This document shows positions 1-13,525 of a stretch of 64,000 nucleotides of DNA, in pieces (positions within the stretch are counted from its first letter, which is position 1; each line of letters begins with the position of its first letter). The stretch is taken from NCBI GenBank assembly GCA_934338065.1, contig CAKRGX010000001.1:185085-249084 (forward strand). The letters are read 5' to 3'. This DNA is from an uncultured Eubacterium sp. (GTDB lineage Bacteria > Bacillota > Clostridia > Lachnospirales > Lachnospiraceae). Position numbers and translations under genes: made by a program. Under the pieces are notes generated by a model. That model was not told where the DNA came from and searched no databases. It saw only the letters and a program-made list of their open reading frames with translations.

Positions 1-2
1 GT

Positions 3-137
3 TTCTTCACCGGAGCATTTGTCGGATTGGCCTGTGTCGATTATGCCGGCTATGACACCAAAGCAGAATTCAGAAACTTTACCTATCAGGAACTTGGTGA
101 TATAAAAAAAGAAAACGGGAGTTATGCGTGGGAGTAA
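3..137 (+). CDS. C-terminal end of a GH43-type glycosidase (partial)
   Basis: An open frame enters from the left edge and stops at TAA 135-137, giving 44 residues. The peptide contains FTGAFVGLAC followed by AEFRNFTYQEL. This resembles the last strands of the concanavalin-like C-terminal domain of GH43 beta-xylosidase/arabinofuranosidase enzymes, where the chain ends shortly after such an F-x-Y-F/Y segment. Function beyond that cannot be seen because the catalytic domain lies outside the window. The gene converges on the GH10 xylanase and shares a terminator with it, which fits a hemicellulose locus. An unrelated beta-sandwich protein remains possible from so short a fragment. Confidence 0.6.
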   Translation, partial: FFTGAFVGLACVDYAGYDTKAEFRNFTYQELGDIKKENGSYAWE

Positions 138-170
138 CCGCAGACTTATCGGCTTACCATAATAAAAAAA

Positions 171-199
171 TAACCACTGACTCAAGTTGCCAGTGGTTA
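171..199. terminator. Bidirectional intrinsic terminator
   Basis: A perfect 9-bp stem TAACCACTG (171-179) pairs with CAGTGGTTA (191-199) around an 11-nt loop. An A-rich run lies on the left and CTTTTTATTATT on the right, so it can end both the GH43 tail (+) and the xylanase (-). Confidence 0.85.
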
Positions 200-211
200 C
201 TTTTTATTATT

Positions 212-1738
212 CTACCATACTTTTACTGCTTCCAGAAAAGCAAAGAAAGAAGCTTTTGGCTCATCAATCGATTCAGCGAACAGCAATGGCTGGCACTGGG
301 CGCGCCATGACGTGCTGTCGCAGAGTCCCCAGAGCGTAATACCTGTGATTCCCTTTGGATTCACAGTTTTATTACGATTTTTTTGTTTTGTGATGATCGT
401 CTCCATAAGCTTTTTAACAAATTTCTCCTGATCCGCATCCGTCTCCCCTTCATCACTGTACGCATAAGAAGGATGTGTTCCTTCTGTCTCAAAATTAATC
501 GTAAAATCAAGCTCTGTAATCTGAATCTCATACCCGGCCGCAAGGAACTGCTCCAAAGCATCACCATATTGTTTTACGGTAGGAACTTTAACATCTACAT
601 GGCTCTGCATACCGATTCCGCCACAGATCCTTGCAGGCTCATCTTTATTGATAAAATTAACAAGGTCTAATGTTTCCTTCACTCCAAAGTAAGTATTATA
701 ATCATTATAGAAAAGTGTTACTTTGTCCTGAACATCATAACTCTTCAGCATATCATAAGCAAACTCAAATGCTTTTTTGACATAAGAAGGGGAAGCTCCC
801 ATGTTACCATATACACTATCCCAGACTTTATTACCAAAAGAAGAACGATGCAGATATTCATTAACAACATCCCATGCATAGACGATACTTCCGGATGAAC
901 CCGTCAGAGATTTTTCCTGATTCATCACATGCGCCATTACGTTATGAACATAAAACTCAAGACGGGCATCCATATCCGTCTTGGAAACAACAGTTTTGCC
1001 TTCGTATTTCTTCGTAAAGAACCAGCCCGGTGTCTGACTATGCCATACCAGAGTGTGAGCACGCATTTTCAAACCATTCTGTGCAGCTACCTGAAGCGCA
1101 CCATCTACTTCGTTAAAATTAAGTTGTGGAACGGTTGCTTCTTTATAATCTGCAGGAATATAATATCCCTTTGCTTTCGCTTCTGTTATTGTAAGTGTTT
1201 TGGCAGAAGAACCGAGAATATTATCCGGCTTCATTTCATTTTCCAATGTAAAACTGTTAAAATGCTTCTTAATAAAAGAAAGTGTCTTAGGTGTTCTTAA
1301 TTCCCGTGGAGAATACTTGCCGTAGTTAACAGCAGCTCCCATATAAGGAACAATTTCTTTATAAGCGTTAAGAAGGCTCGGTGCCTGCTTTTTATTTACA
1401 ACTTTAACCTTGCACTTAAGTGTATAGGTCTTCTTTTTGATCTTTACCTTGCAGGACAATACGGCATTGCCCTTCTTCAAACCTTTTACTTTTACCGATG
1501 TTTTCTTTTTCTTTGTGAGTTTAATGATCTTTTTCTTACTTGCCTTCCAGGTAACTTTTGCTTTCTTCCCTGCACGGGAAAGCTTGATTGTTTTTGTCTT
1601 TCCTTTTGTAATCGTCACGTTTTTTTTGGAAAGCTTTGGCTTCTTTGCCTTTGCATCCGTGGCTGCTGCCGGCGCTATCGTAGCAAGACAGAGACCAAAG
1701 ATGACTGCGTGTGTTGTTATCTTATTCAATATTTTCAT
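212..1738 (-). CDS. Secreted GH10 endo-beta-1,4-xylanase with N-terminal Ig-like module
   Basis: This is a predicted exported endo-xylanase that cuts the beta-1,4-xylose backbone. Residues 1-27 form a signal peptide (MKILNKITTH then a hydrophobic core ending APAAA). Residues about 30-115 are a very Lys-rich Ig-like (Big_2-like) module, and the rest is a GH10 barrel. Visible GH10 signatures are WHSQTPGW, AWDVVNEY (acid/base Glu near residue 290), ITELDF (nucleophile Glu near 408) and GITLWGLCD near the end. A start at the in-frame GTG 1750 would sit inside the Shine-Dalgarno GGAGGT. The ATG at 1738, with 11 nt spacing, is therefore chosen and gives 508 aa. The gene is divergent from a CE1-type esterase with the same kind of Ig-like module, suggesting joint action on feruloylated or acetylated xylan. 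Confidence 0.93.
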   Translation of the reverse strand: MKILNKITTHAVIFGLCLATIAPAAATDAKAKKPKLSKKNVTITKGKTKTIKLSRAGKKAKVTWKASKKKIIKLTKKKKTSVKVKGLKKGNAVLSCKVKIKKKTYTLKCKVKVVNKKQAPSLLNAYKEIVPYMGAAVNYGKYSPRELRTPKTLSFIKKHFNSFTLENEMKPDNILGSSAKTLTITEAKAKGYYIPADYKEATVPQLNFNEVDGALQVAAQNGLKMRAHTLVWHSQTPGWFFTKKYEGKTVVSKTDMDARLEFYVHNVMAHVMNQEKSLTGSSGSIVYAWDVVNEYLHRSSFGNKVWDSVYGNMGASPSYVKKAFEFAYDMLKSYDVQDKVTLFYNDYNTYFGVKETLDLVNFINKDEPARICGGIGMQSHVDVKVPTVKQYGDALEQFLAAGYEIQITELDFTINFETEGTHPSYAYSDEGETDADQEKFVKKLMETIITKQKNRNKTVNPKGITGITLWGLCDSTSWRAQCQPLLFAESIDEPKASFFAFLEAVKVW

Positions 1739-1836
1739 TGATTGACACACCTCCCTCTTTCACCATTATAATAAGGGATGAATAAAATGGCAATTCTTTT
1801 TTATTTGAATTGGAAAACTTCGCTTTTCTGCCTTTA

Positions 1837-1865
1837 TTGACGCTTTCAGCAATCTATGATAAAGT
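1837..1865 (+). promoter_or_regulatory. Sigma-A promoter for the CE1-type esterase
   Basis: TTGACG (1837-1842) and TAAAGT (1860-1865) are separated by 17 nt, with an extended TGA just before the -10. This predicts a start near 1872 and a 5' UTR of about 75 nt containing a 20-bp palindrome. Confidence 0.55.
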
Positions 1866-1887
1866 AGAAGCAATTATATAATACAAA

Positions 1888-1907
1888 GGTCAAAAAGTAT
1901 TTTGACC
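1888..1907. promoter_or_regulatory. 20-bp perfect palindrome, candidate operator
   Basis: GGTCAAAA (1888-1895) and TTTTGACC (1900-1907) are exact reverse complements around AGTA. The site is in the xylanase/esterase divergent intergenic region, just downstream of the predicted esterase start point, with no T-tract, so it looks like a repressor or roadblock site rather than a terminator. The regulator is unknown. Confidence 0.5.
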
Positions 1908-1946
1908 CCAACATCATATTATTAAAAGGGAGGTTAGTTTGCAATT

Positions 1947-3197
1947 ATGAAAAAAACAGGAAAACAGACACTGAGCATCTGTCTTTCACTTGCTATGGCA
2001 GTAACTTCACTTGCCACCGGTTCTTATGACGCATCTGCAAAGGCAAAGCTTGGTACAAAAAAAATGACACTGACAATCGGACAAAAGAAAAAAATTACCA
2101 TCAAAAGGAGAAAGGCAAAAGCGAAGTACCTCTTCTCCTCCTCCACGAAAGCAAAAGCAAGTGTCTCAAAAAAAGGAGTTGTCACTGCAAAAAAAGCTGG
2201 TAAAGCAACCATTACAGTTAAGGAAAAGAGCAAAAAAAAGACACGTAAATTAGGAAAAGTTGTTGTTACCGTAAAACCAAAACAAACAAAACCTGCGACA
2301 ACGCCGGTTCCTACGAACAGTCCTTCTCCGACACCGGTTGCATCTCCTTCCGTATCCCCTTCGGCAGTACCGACACCGACACGTACTCCGCGGCCGACCC
2401 GGACACCCGGACCAACAGCATTTCCGGAAGACCCTGACTTTGCTGTTCCGAGAAATATGATAACAAAATATGATGCCCGCTGTGGTCAGGTCGAAGAATT
2501 CAAATATAATTCTACGGCAATCGATAAAGATAAAGTCATTGAGCGCAAAGCGATGGTTGCTCTTCCTAACGGCTATAAACCAACAAAGCAGTATCCGGTT
2601 GTTTATGCTCTTCATGGTTTTAATGGCTGGTATAAATCCATGATCGACGATGGCGCACCGATCATTTCCTGGAATGCCGCAGCAGAAGACAAAGCACAGG
2701 ACGTCATCCTTGTATGTCCGGCCGTATGTGCCAATGAGTCTGGTGAACAAACAGTAGAAGCATATGACAACTTTGTTAATGATATGATCGACTGCCTTAT
2801 GCCTGCAATTGAGGAACACTATCCGGTTTTAAAAGGAAGAGAAAATACTGCTCTCTGGGGCTTTTCTATGGGTGGTCGTGAGACGCTGCAGATTGGATTT
2901 AAGCACCCGGATAAATTTGGTTACATCGGTGCTATGTGTGCCGCTCCGGGAGTCCTGGATGACTATCTGAATATGCCAAAGGAATATGCCGATAACACTC
3001 TGATCTTGATCTGTAAAGGTGCAAAGGATGACGTTGTAAAAGATAGTCCTCTGGAATATCATAAGAAACTTCTTCAGGCGGGAACCCCTCACCTTTATTA
3101 CGAAACAATGGGCTTTGGTGGCGGAACTCACTACAAAAACGTGTTCTTACACGGATACTACAACCTGCTTGTCAGGGCTTTCCCTTCCAAGAAATAA
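1947..3197 (+). CDS. Secreted CE1-type esterase (feruloyl/acetyl-xylan) with Ig-like module
   Basis: This is a predicted exported serine esterase of the esterase-D/CE1 alpha/beta-hydrolase type. It would remove ferulic or acetic acid from xylan side chains; which one cannot be told from sequence. Order: signal peptide (about 1-30), Lys-rich Big_2-like Ig module (about 32-112), a Pro/Thr/Ser linker with repeated TPTP-like units (about 113-158), then the catalytic domain. Key features are HGFNGW near the oxyanion region, the nucleophile elbow WGFSMGGRE and a late GGTHYKNV that can supply the catalytic His. Length is 416 aa. AGGGAGG lies about 13 nt before the ATG. It is a paralogue of the esterase at 22,535 with the same architecture. 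No sorting signal or dockerin is visible. Confidence 0.88.
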   Translation: MKKTGKQTLSICLSLAMAVTSLATGSYDASAKAKLGTKKMTLTIGQKKKITIKRRKAKAKYLFSSSTKAKASVSKKGVVTAKKAGKATITVKEKSKKKTRKLGKVVVTVKPKQTKPATTPVPTNSPSPTPVASPSVSPSAVPTPTRTPRPTRTPGPTAFPEDPDFAVPRNMITKYDARCGQVEEFKYNSTAIDKDKVIERKAMVALPNGYKPTKQYPVVYALHGFNGWYKSMIDDGAPIISWNAAAEDKAQDVILVCPAVCANESGEQTVEAYDNFVNDMIDCLMPAIEEHYPVLKGRENTALWGFSMGGRETLQIGFKHPDKFGYIGAMCAAPGVLDDYLNMPKEYADNTLILICKGAKDDVVKDSPLEYHKKLLQAGTPHLYYETMGFGGGTHYKNVFLHGYYNLLVRAFPSKK

Positions 3198-3249
3198 CAT
3201 AAGGGGATGCGATTTTACTAATGCCACATAGGATATGGCAAAAAAATAT

Positions 3250-3284
3250 AAAGGGCTTTGACTGAAAAAGATCAAAACCTTTTT
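3250..3284 (+). terminator. Probable terminator after the esterase
   Basis: AAAGG...TTTGA (3250-3261) pairs imperfectly with TCAAAACCTTT (3272-3282) and is followed by a T run. The stem has an internal bulge, so strength is uncertain. Confidence 0.5.
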
Positions 3285-3324
3285 CGTTTTAAATAATATG
3301 TGTGATTTCATCCAGCCGTCCCTT

Positions 3325-3530
3325 TTATAATATATTCTTCCTGCGGTAAGCAGAAGGTGTCTCACTCAACCCGGCAAGTTCTGCAAGCTCATTTAATGTA
3401 ATACTTTCACCATAATTTTTCATGATATGATCCGCACACTTTTTTAACTGGGGTACAACAACAAACGTGCCGCTGTGTCACGTATCATTTCTGCTGAAAA
3501 CACAAAAGCATAAAAAGAGCAGGTTCAAAA
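3325..3530 (-). pseudogene. Remnant of an AraC-family regulator
   Basis: On the minus strand the stretch ending at TAA 3325-3327 translates to a helix-turn-helix segment: LKKCADHIMKNYGESITLNE then LAELAGLSE, the classic first AraC HTH. The conserved second helix and second HTH are missing because the frame ends in SAYRRKNIL. A second reading frame immediately upstream (about 3460-3530) gives FVFSAEMIRDTAARLLLYPS, so at least one frameshift separates the pieces, and stop codons follow further out. It fills most of the 480-bp gap between the esterase and GH31 genes. It was probably the local regulator of this sugar locus and is now inactive. Confidence 0.7.
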
Positions 3531-3680
3531 ATAAGTAACTTCATGCAATGGCAGACAGAGGGACACGCAAAACAATAAATTTATCAATATAGTACTATTT
3601 TTCAACAATATAGTTCAAGAAATCATAGGAACAAAGCAATATAATATCTGTATCAGACTTATAAACAACAGGAGGTTCAC

Positions 3681-8517
<4,837 letters not shown>

Positions 8518-8535
8518 CATACTACCATTTACAAA

Positions 8536-9390
8536 CTACAAGTGAGCTCGCTCAACAAACAGACTGCCATTGGTTCTGGCATCCATATACCATTTTACTA
8601 AAGTAAGCTGCTCCAGCCCAATCTCAATGCAGGTAATCAGGCACGGATGGACACAACTCCCCGTATTCATATAGGGAGTTGTATACTCCGCAGCCATCGG
8701 ACGATGTGTATGACCACTGATCAGCGTACGTTCATTTTTTCTTGCCCACTCCGTAAGCCTTTTTTCTATCCGCTGTTTTGTTTTGTAATTTTTTGCCGCA
8801 CTCGTCGGGTCAAGAACACCAATCTGCTCCAGTGGTTTCCAGACATACCGGACAAGGAAACGGCTGACTGGCCATAACGTTGAATTCAACAAAGATGCCT
8901 GATGACCATGCGTAAGATATAATTTTCTGCCATTGGCACAGTTTTTCAATATTAACCCGGAATAAAAGGTAATTCCCGGAAAAAGCGGCTCTTCTGTCTG
9001 GCTTGTGGCACAATAAAAAGTCCTGCACTTTTTCTCACAAAAGGAATCATGTTTTTTGACAATATCATGATTTCCATATATCATATATAATCTGTTTTCG
9101 TGATAAAACTTTGACAAAATCTTAAAAACTTCGCTGTGGACTTCCTTAATCGAATCCATATTCCGGTTCTCCCAAAGTTCGTCACCATCACCCAGCTCCA
9201 CATAAATATAATCATTTTCATAATAATGTCTTAATGCGGCTATATACAGGTGTTGATTTTTCAGAAAATTATCATTATTCGTTCCATTGCCACGATGACA
9301 GTCGCTAAAAAGAACATACTTCCTTTCCGGACAGATCGGAAGCGTCGGCACATGACAAAACGCATGATCCAATCTTTTCTGATATCCCAC
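8536..9390 (-). CDS. Calcineurin-like metallophosphoesterase
   Basis: A 284-aa soluble phosphoesterase with the full metal-binding series: FSDCHRGNG (D and H), ELGDGDELWE (GD), IYGNHDIV (GNHD), LTHGHQA (GH) and ISGHTHRPM (GHTH). The substrate is unknown; family members cut phosphodiesters in nucleotides, lipids or proteins. The start is GTG 9390, 6 nt after AAGGGGTGA, which overlaps the stop of the upstream DUF4474 gene, so the two are probably translationally coupled. It converges on the beta-galactosidase with only 18 nt between. Confidence 0.85.
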   Translation of the reverse strand: MGYQKRLDHAFCHVPTLPICPERKYVLFSDCHRGNGTNNDNFLKNQHLYIAALRHYYENDYIYVELGDGDELWENRNMDSIKEVHSEVFKILSKFYHENRLYMIYGNHDIVKKHDSFCEKKCRTFYCATSQTEEPLFPGITFYSGLILKNCANGRKLYLTHGHQASLLNSTLWPVSRFLVRYVWKPLEQIGVLDPTSAAKNYKTKQRIEKRLTEWARKNERTLISGHTHRPMAAEYTTPYMNTGSCVHPCLITCIEIGLEQLTLVKWYMDARTNGSLFVERAHL

Positions 9391-9394
9391 AAAA

Positions 9395-10279
9395 TCACCC
9401 CTTTTTTCTTGTAAAACGACGCAATTTCAATAGATGATGACATAGAAACGGCATGTAAAAATAAAGAAATAAAATTTGATCCTGTGTGCTATAACAACAC
9501 CTTGTCATAAAACAAAACAAACGACAATTCAGATAATTGATCCCCTGTGCCAGCGCCCGCTGCCATCGCCGTAATAAGGAATAGTGCCCCCTGCCATCCG
9601 GATAATGAAAAAATACAGCCGTTCCATACATAAAAATATCATAAGAGTCTACTCCTTGTTCCATCAATCCCCCATAAAAAGCCTTCTGCATCTCTTTATC
9701 CGCAAAGCAGATTGAAATATCAAACGATAACTGTGACGGTTTTGAAAAGCAGCCTGGTTCAAACGTTGTAAGCCACCAATGCCTTTTTCTAAGGGATGCT
9801 ATGCGATTCCCCATTCTCCACAGTTCTGTCGTTATATCTAACATCTCTCTATCATCCACTGCATGAAAGATCGTCAGTTTTCGCTCTTCCTTTGTAATAA
9901 TACGATCCGTATGATAAATTCCAACTTCACATCCGCTGCAGATACCATATTGTCCTTTCCATAACTGAATGAGCCATGTCTTCCCATCGTAGTCAAAATA
10001 AACCGGAAGTGTTTCATACACCATATTAAAAAAAGAGGCTGCCCGATCATAAAGTGCGCCAAATCCAAACTGCCTCTGCCACGCATCAATCCTGCTGGAA
10101 AATACATCCCACTCCAACTCATATTCATATCCAAGAGGTTCTACAAGATCATTAAGCAGCCGGTATTTTTCACAGGCTGACATACCGCAAAGCCGGCAGA
10201 GACACTTCCGCTTTTTCCAAAAATGAATGATAGCTAAAATACACAGAATAACAACTAAGATACCCAGTAAATAGTACAT
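9395..10279 (-). CDS. Membrane-anchored DUF4474-like protein
   Basis: A 294-aa protein with one N-terminal hydrophobic segment (about residues 3-22) followed by a Cys-containing basic stretch and a globular domain. The block from YEYELEWDVFSSR through AWQRQFGFG to VYFDYDGKTWLIQLWKGQYG is typical of DUF4474, a family of unknown function common in Clostridia. ATG 10279 is chosen because CGGAG lies 7 nt before it; the upstream in-frame ATGs lack useful spacing. It probably forms a two-gene unit with the phosphoesterase. No catalytic motif is recognised. Confidence 0.7.
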   Translation of the reverse strand: MYYLLGILVVILCILAIIHFWKKRKCLCRLCGMSACEKYRLLNDLVEPLGYEYELEWDVFSSRIDAWQRQFGFGALYDRAASFFNMVYETLPVYFDYDGKTWLIQLWKGQYGICSGCEVGIYHTDRIITKEERKLTIFHAVDDREMLDITTELWRMGNRIASLRKRHWWLTTFEPGCFSKPSQLSFDISICFADKEMQKAFYGGLMEQGVDSYDIFMYGTAVFFHYPDGRGHYSLLRRWQRALAQGINYLNCRLFCFMTRCCYSTQDQILFLYFYMPFLCHHLLKLRRFTRKKG

Positions 10280-10354
10280 AGCCATCTCCGTTCTTTTGAT
10301 GTTTACTATCATATTATGAAAAATTTTGTCGAAATGTTACTGCCGGCTTTCCAC

Positions 10355-10810
10355 CTAATATCTTTGATTTTTTTCGTCTTTGCTATACTCCTCAAACAAT
10401 GCCAGACACTCCTCATGCTGTATTTGTGTCTGCGTCAGCAAATCCTTCTCACCATTTAAATAATCATAGAAAATATCATCACGGAACCCGATCTTATCGG
10501 TATCCACCCTGTCACATCCATAAAAAACAGCCTTAATATTTGACCAAAGGATTCCACCCAGACACATCGGACATGGCTCCGCCGTCGTATATAACTCACA
10601 CCCGGATAGATCATGTGTTCCTAAATTCTGACACGCATCACGAATTGCTTCCATTTCACCATGACAAGTCGGATCTTTTTTGTACAAAACGCGGTTATGT
10701 CCACGGCCCACGATCGTTCCATCTTTTACAACTACCGAACCAAATGGACCTCCATGTCCCTGACGGATTCCATCATAGGCTTCCTGCAGCGCTTCCTTCA
10801 TATAATCCAT
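10355..10810 (-). CDS. guaD: Guanine deaminase-type nucleoside/base deaminase
   Basis: A 151-aa zinc deaminase of the CDA fold. The metal site is visible as CHGEMEA (His ligand and proton-shuttle Glu) and EPCPMCLGG (two Cys ligands). The C-terminal stretch YGCDRVDTDKIGFRDDIFYDYL is like the Bacillus guanine deaminase (about 156 aa), which converts guanine to xanthine. TadA, the tRNA adenosine deaminase, is the main alternative, but its C-terminus differs. AAGGAG precedes the ATG. It lies 15 nt downstream of the DAP dehydrogenase gene on the same strand. Confidence 0.8.
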   Translation of the reverse strand: MDYMKEALQEAYDGIRQGHGGPFGSVVVKDGTIVGRGHNRVLYKKDPTCHGEMEAIRDACQNLGTHDLSGCELYTTAEPCPMCLGGILWSNIKAVFYGCDRVDTDKIGFRDDIFYDYLNGEKDLLTQTQIQHEECLALFEEYSKDEKNQRY

Positions 10811-10825
10811 TCACATCTCTCCTTA

Positions 10826-11812
10826 TTATAACAATGACGCTCTCAGCTCTTCCCCGCTCTTCGCGCTCAGATACGCTGGCGCAATGTCAAATACCGTCTT
10901 ACAGCCGCTCTGTCCTTCTTTTGCCAGACGATGTGCCGCACGGGCATATGCGATGAGAACACTGGAAGTAAATTCCGGATTGGAGTCAAGTTTTAAACGA
11001 TACTCAATAAGATGTTTATTTTCTTTATTCCATCCGGTAACACCACTTCTCAGGACAAGCCCGCCATGGGGGATACCGCTGTGATTTTTCTTGAGCTCTT
11101 CTTCTGAAATAAAATGCACGGTCGTATCATAGTCAGAAAAATAATTTGGCATTGTCTTAATCTCTTCTTCTACACGCTTTGCATCGGCACCCTCTTCCAA
11201 AACAACAAAACATTCTCTCGTATGCTTTTCTCTGGTTGTAAATTCAGGATTGCTTCCCGAACGGACTTCCTCAAGGGCGCGTTCAACCGGAATCGTATAC
11301 TGTTTTGCATCCTTTACACCATCTATCCGGCGGATTGCATCGGAATGACCCTGGCTGACACCTTTCCCCCAGAACGTATAATCATTTCCTTCCGGCAGCA
11401 GGGCATTTCCATACAAGCGGTTCAAAGAGAACATGCCCGGATCCCAGCCGACAGAAATAATTCCTACATGATTGCTTTCTTTTGCCGCTGCATCCACATG
11501 AGCAAAATGCTCCGGTATCCGTGCATGCGTATCAAAACTGTCGATCACATTAAAATACTTCACATACTCCGGTGTCTGCTCCGGCAGATCTGTGGCACTT
11601 CCTCCACACAAGATCATAACATCAATTTTGTCTGACCAGTCCCTGACATTCTCAACCGAAGCAACTGCTGCACTCTCGGTAAGAATCGACACCGACGACG
11701 GGTCTCTTCTGGTAAATACGGCAGCCAGTTCCATATCATCATTCTGGCGGACCGCACATTCTACCCCACGTCCCAGATTTCCATAACCAATAATTCCTAT
11801 TCTTGTACTCAT
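10826..11812 (-). CDS. ddh: meso-Diaminopimelate D-dehydrogenase
   Basis: A 328-aa NADP-dependent enzyme that makes meso-diaminopimelate in one step from tetrahydrodipicolinate, supplying lysine and peptidoglycan. It has an N-terminal Rossmann motif (GIIGYGNLGRG), the SFDTHARIPEH block, GISVGWDPGMFSLNR-like core residues and WGKGVSQGHSDAIRRI, all characteristic of Ddh. Length matches the family (about 320-330 aa). It probably shares a transcript with the guanine deaminase gene. Presence of Ddh implies the short dehydrogenase branch of lysine synthesis in this organism. Confidence 0.92.
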   Translation of the reverse strand: MSTRIGIIGYGNLGRGVECAVRQNDDMELAAVFTRRDPSSVSILTESAAVASVENVRDWSDKIDVMILCGGSATDLPEQTPEYVKYFNVIDSFDTHARIPEHFAHVDAAAKESNHVGIISVGWDPGMFSLNRLYGNALLPEGNDYTFWGKGVSQGHSDAIRRIDGVKDAKQYTIPVERALEEVRSGSNPEFTTREKHTRECFVVLEEGADAKRVEEEIKTMPNYFSDYDTTVHFISEEELKKNHSGIPHGGLVLRSGVTGWNKENKHLIEYRLKLDSNPEFTSSVLIAYARAAHRLAKEGQSGCKTVFDIAPAYLSAKSGEELRASLL

Positions 11813-11845
11813 TTCTCTATTCCTTCCTTTCCAAAATAAATTAGA

Positions 11846-12601
11846 TTATTTAATATCTAAATGCTCAACCATCTTCATTCCTTCACAAAGACGTTTCGCA
11901 CGTTCTACCGTCTTTTTGTTGGCAAGCTGTTGTGGCTCATGCGCATCCATACCAATTATAACACGGTTTCCAACCTCTTTTGCAATCTGCCAGAATACCG
12001 GATTCGGATAATTCCGATGCATTTTCATCCCTAAAATATTCATCTCAATAATACAATCCATCTCTTTCAATGTTTCACAAAGACGGCGCATCTCTCTTTT
12101 GTATATTCCGTCATCACCAATATAGTGAATCAGATCCGGATGTGCCAGATAACGATACCGACCCGACCGCATCCCTTCGATACAAAGGTCAACATACCCA
12201 GTCAGTTTATCCTCACTCTTTGTTTCCTTCCCGGCATAATTTTCATAACTCTCTGCCCCTACATAATGCTGTCCGAGAATCATATAATCCACAGGAAACT
12301 CTCTTAAAAATTTATCCTGCGCCTCCATCAGCGGTGGCAGATATTCCGCTTCGAATCCAATCAGTATCTCAATATCTTTCTTATACTCCTCTCTCAGACG
12401 TTCCAGAGAGGAAAAATATTCATCTGTTTCTGAAGCAGTCATACGGATCGTTGATACAAAACCATCTGAAAAAATCCACGGACAATGGTCAGAAAAACCC
12501 AAAGCCTCAAACCCTGCTCCAATCGCAGCTTCTATATACTCACGGTCTTCGCCATAAGCATGATGACAACGTTTAGTATGTGTATGGTAATTAGCTGACA
12601 T
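11846..12601 (-). CDS. hisK: Histidinol-phosphatase, PHP family
   Basis: A 251-aa PHP-domain phosphatase that would dephosphorylate histidinol phosphate in histidine synthesis. Metal-binding motifs are NYHTHTKRCHHA at the N-terminus, FSDHCPW, FEAEYLP, YLAHPDLIHY and IIGMDAHEP, in the order expected for HisK/HisJ. ATG 12601 is selected because GGAGAAGG ends just 2 nt upstream; the earlier in-frame ATG at 12613 has no ribosome-binding site. No other his genes are in the window. A different PHP phosphatase role is possible but less likely. Confidence 0.85.
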   Translation of the reverse strand: MSANYHTHTKRCHHAYGEDREYIEAAIGAGFEALGFSDHCPWIFSDGFVSTIRMTASETDEYFSSLERLREEYKKDIEILIGFEAEYLPPLMEAQDKFLREFPVDYMILGQHYVGAESYENYAGKETKSEDKLTGYVDLCIEGMRSGRYRYLAHPDLIHYIGDDGIYKREMRRLCETLKEMDCIIEMNILGMKMHRNYPNPVFWQIAKEVGNRVIIGMDAHEPQQLANKKTVERAKRLCEGMKMVEHLDIK

Positions 12602-12758
12602 AACCTTCTCCATTCTGAATCAGTACAGAAATATTGTACCGTTCTTCTTTGTAATCCTTGATGCAGAGGCCAAACAGTCTTTTGCCCCTGATATCATCCT
12701 TTCAAATTATAGCACTTTTTTTGTGAAATGAAAATAGAATAAATTTTCGTAATATGCT

Positions 12759-12764
12759 ATAATA
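12759..12764 (+). promoter_or_regulatory. Extended -10 promoter for mtnN
   Basis: TGC immediately precedes a perfect TATAAT, 36 nt before the mtnN ATG. No good -35 is seen, so the extended -10 is likely to carry recognition. Confidence 0.45.
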
Positions 12765-12800
12765 AAAAATCATGAAAAACAATTATCAGGAGGATTCTAT

Positions 12801-13499
12801 ATGAGAACAATCGGCTTAATTGGTGCTATGGATGAAGAAGTTGCCATTCTCAAGCAGCATATGAAAGATACCCATGAAAAGACAAAAGCAGGCATGTCCT
12901 TTATTCATGGAAATCTATGGAATATTGATACTGTCGTTGTTGTAAGTGGTATTGGAAAAGTAAATATGGCCATCTGCACACAGATTTTAATTGATGAATA
13001 TGAAGTAGATACCGTCATCAATACCGGTGTCGCAGGATCTCTTAACAACGGATTGGATATTGGCGACATTGTATTATCCGAATGTGCCCAGCAGCATGAT
13101 ATGGACGTATCCCCGCTTGGGGACCCGGTCGGAACAATCCCACGTATGGATGTATCCATCTTCCCGGCTGATAAAAATCTCCTTGCTCTTGCCAGAACAG
13201 CATGTGAGAAAGCAAATCCCGACATTCACTGCCACACAGGAAAGGTTGTCAGTGGCGATCAGTTTATTGCCAGTGCCGATAAAAAGAACTACCTCATCCA
13301 GACTTTCCACGGAGATTGTGCCGAGATGGAGGGAGCTGCCATGGCACAGGTTGCCTACCTCAACAAAGTTCCTTTCCTGATCATTCGCGCTATCTCAGAT
13401 AAAGCAGATAATTCCGGACATATGGACTACCCGGCATTTGCCAGACAGGCAATCGTGCATACGACGAGTCTGTTACGGGAATTATATCAAATGTTATAA
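12801..13499 (+). CDS. mtnN: 5'-Methylthioadenosine/S-adenosylhomocysteine nucleosidase
   Basis: A 232-aa cytoplasmic hydrolase that removes adenine from MTA and SAH in methionine salvage and autoinducer-2 precursor formation. Family signatures: IGLIGAMDEEV at the N-terminus, VVVSGIGKVNMA, VINTGVAGSL, GDQFIAS, EMEGAAMAQV (substrate-binding Met-Glu) and RAISDKAD (catalytic Asp). Length is exactly typical. CAGGAGGA lies upstream of the ATG. The next gene, a Y-family polymerase, follows after 26 nt and may be read through. Confidence 0.95.
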   Translation: MRTIGLIGAMDEEVAILKQHMKDTHEKTKAGMSFIHGNLWNIDTVVVVSGIGKVNMAICTQILIDEYEVDTVINTGVAGSLNNGLDIGDIVLSECAQQHDMDVSPLGDPVGTIPRMDVSIFPADKNLLALARTACEKANPDIHCHTGKVVSGDQFIASADKKNYLIQTFHGDCAEMEGAAMAQVAYLNKVPFLIIRAISDKADNSGHMDYPAFARQAIVHTTSLLRELYQML

Positions 13500-13525
13500 A
13501 GCACATTAGTTAACGAGGTGAAAGC

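Noticed and set aside
383..670. Plus-strand open frame opposite the GH10 xylanase
   Set aside because: It is antisense to a well-supported catalytic domain and has no ribosome-binding site or recognisable domain.
1437..1745. Phe-rich hydrophobic plus-strand frame
   Set aside because: It is the complement of the Lys-rich Ig-like module (Lys codons read as Phe), so its membrane-like look is an artefact. The same applies to frames opposite 2,024-2,233, 24,057-24,257 and 29,861-30,187.
1902..1922. TTGACC/TATTAT as the esterase promoter
   Set aside because: Spacing is only about 9 nt; the TTGACC is part of the palindrome and a better-spaced promoter lies at 1837-1865.
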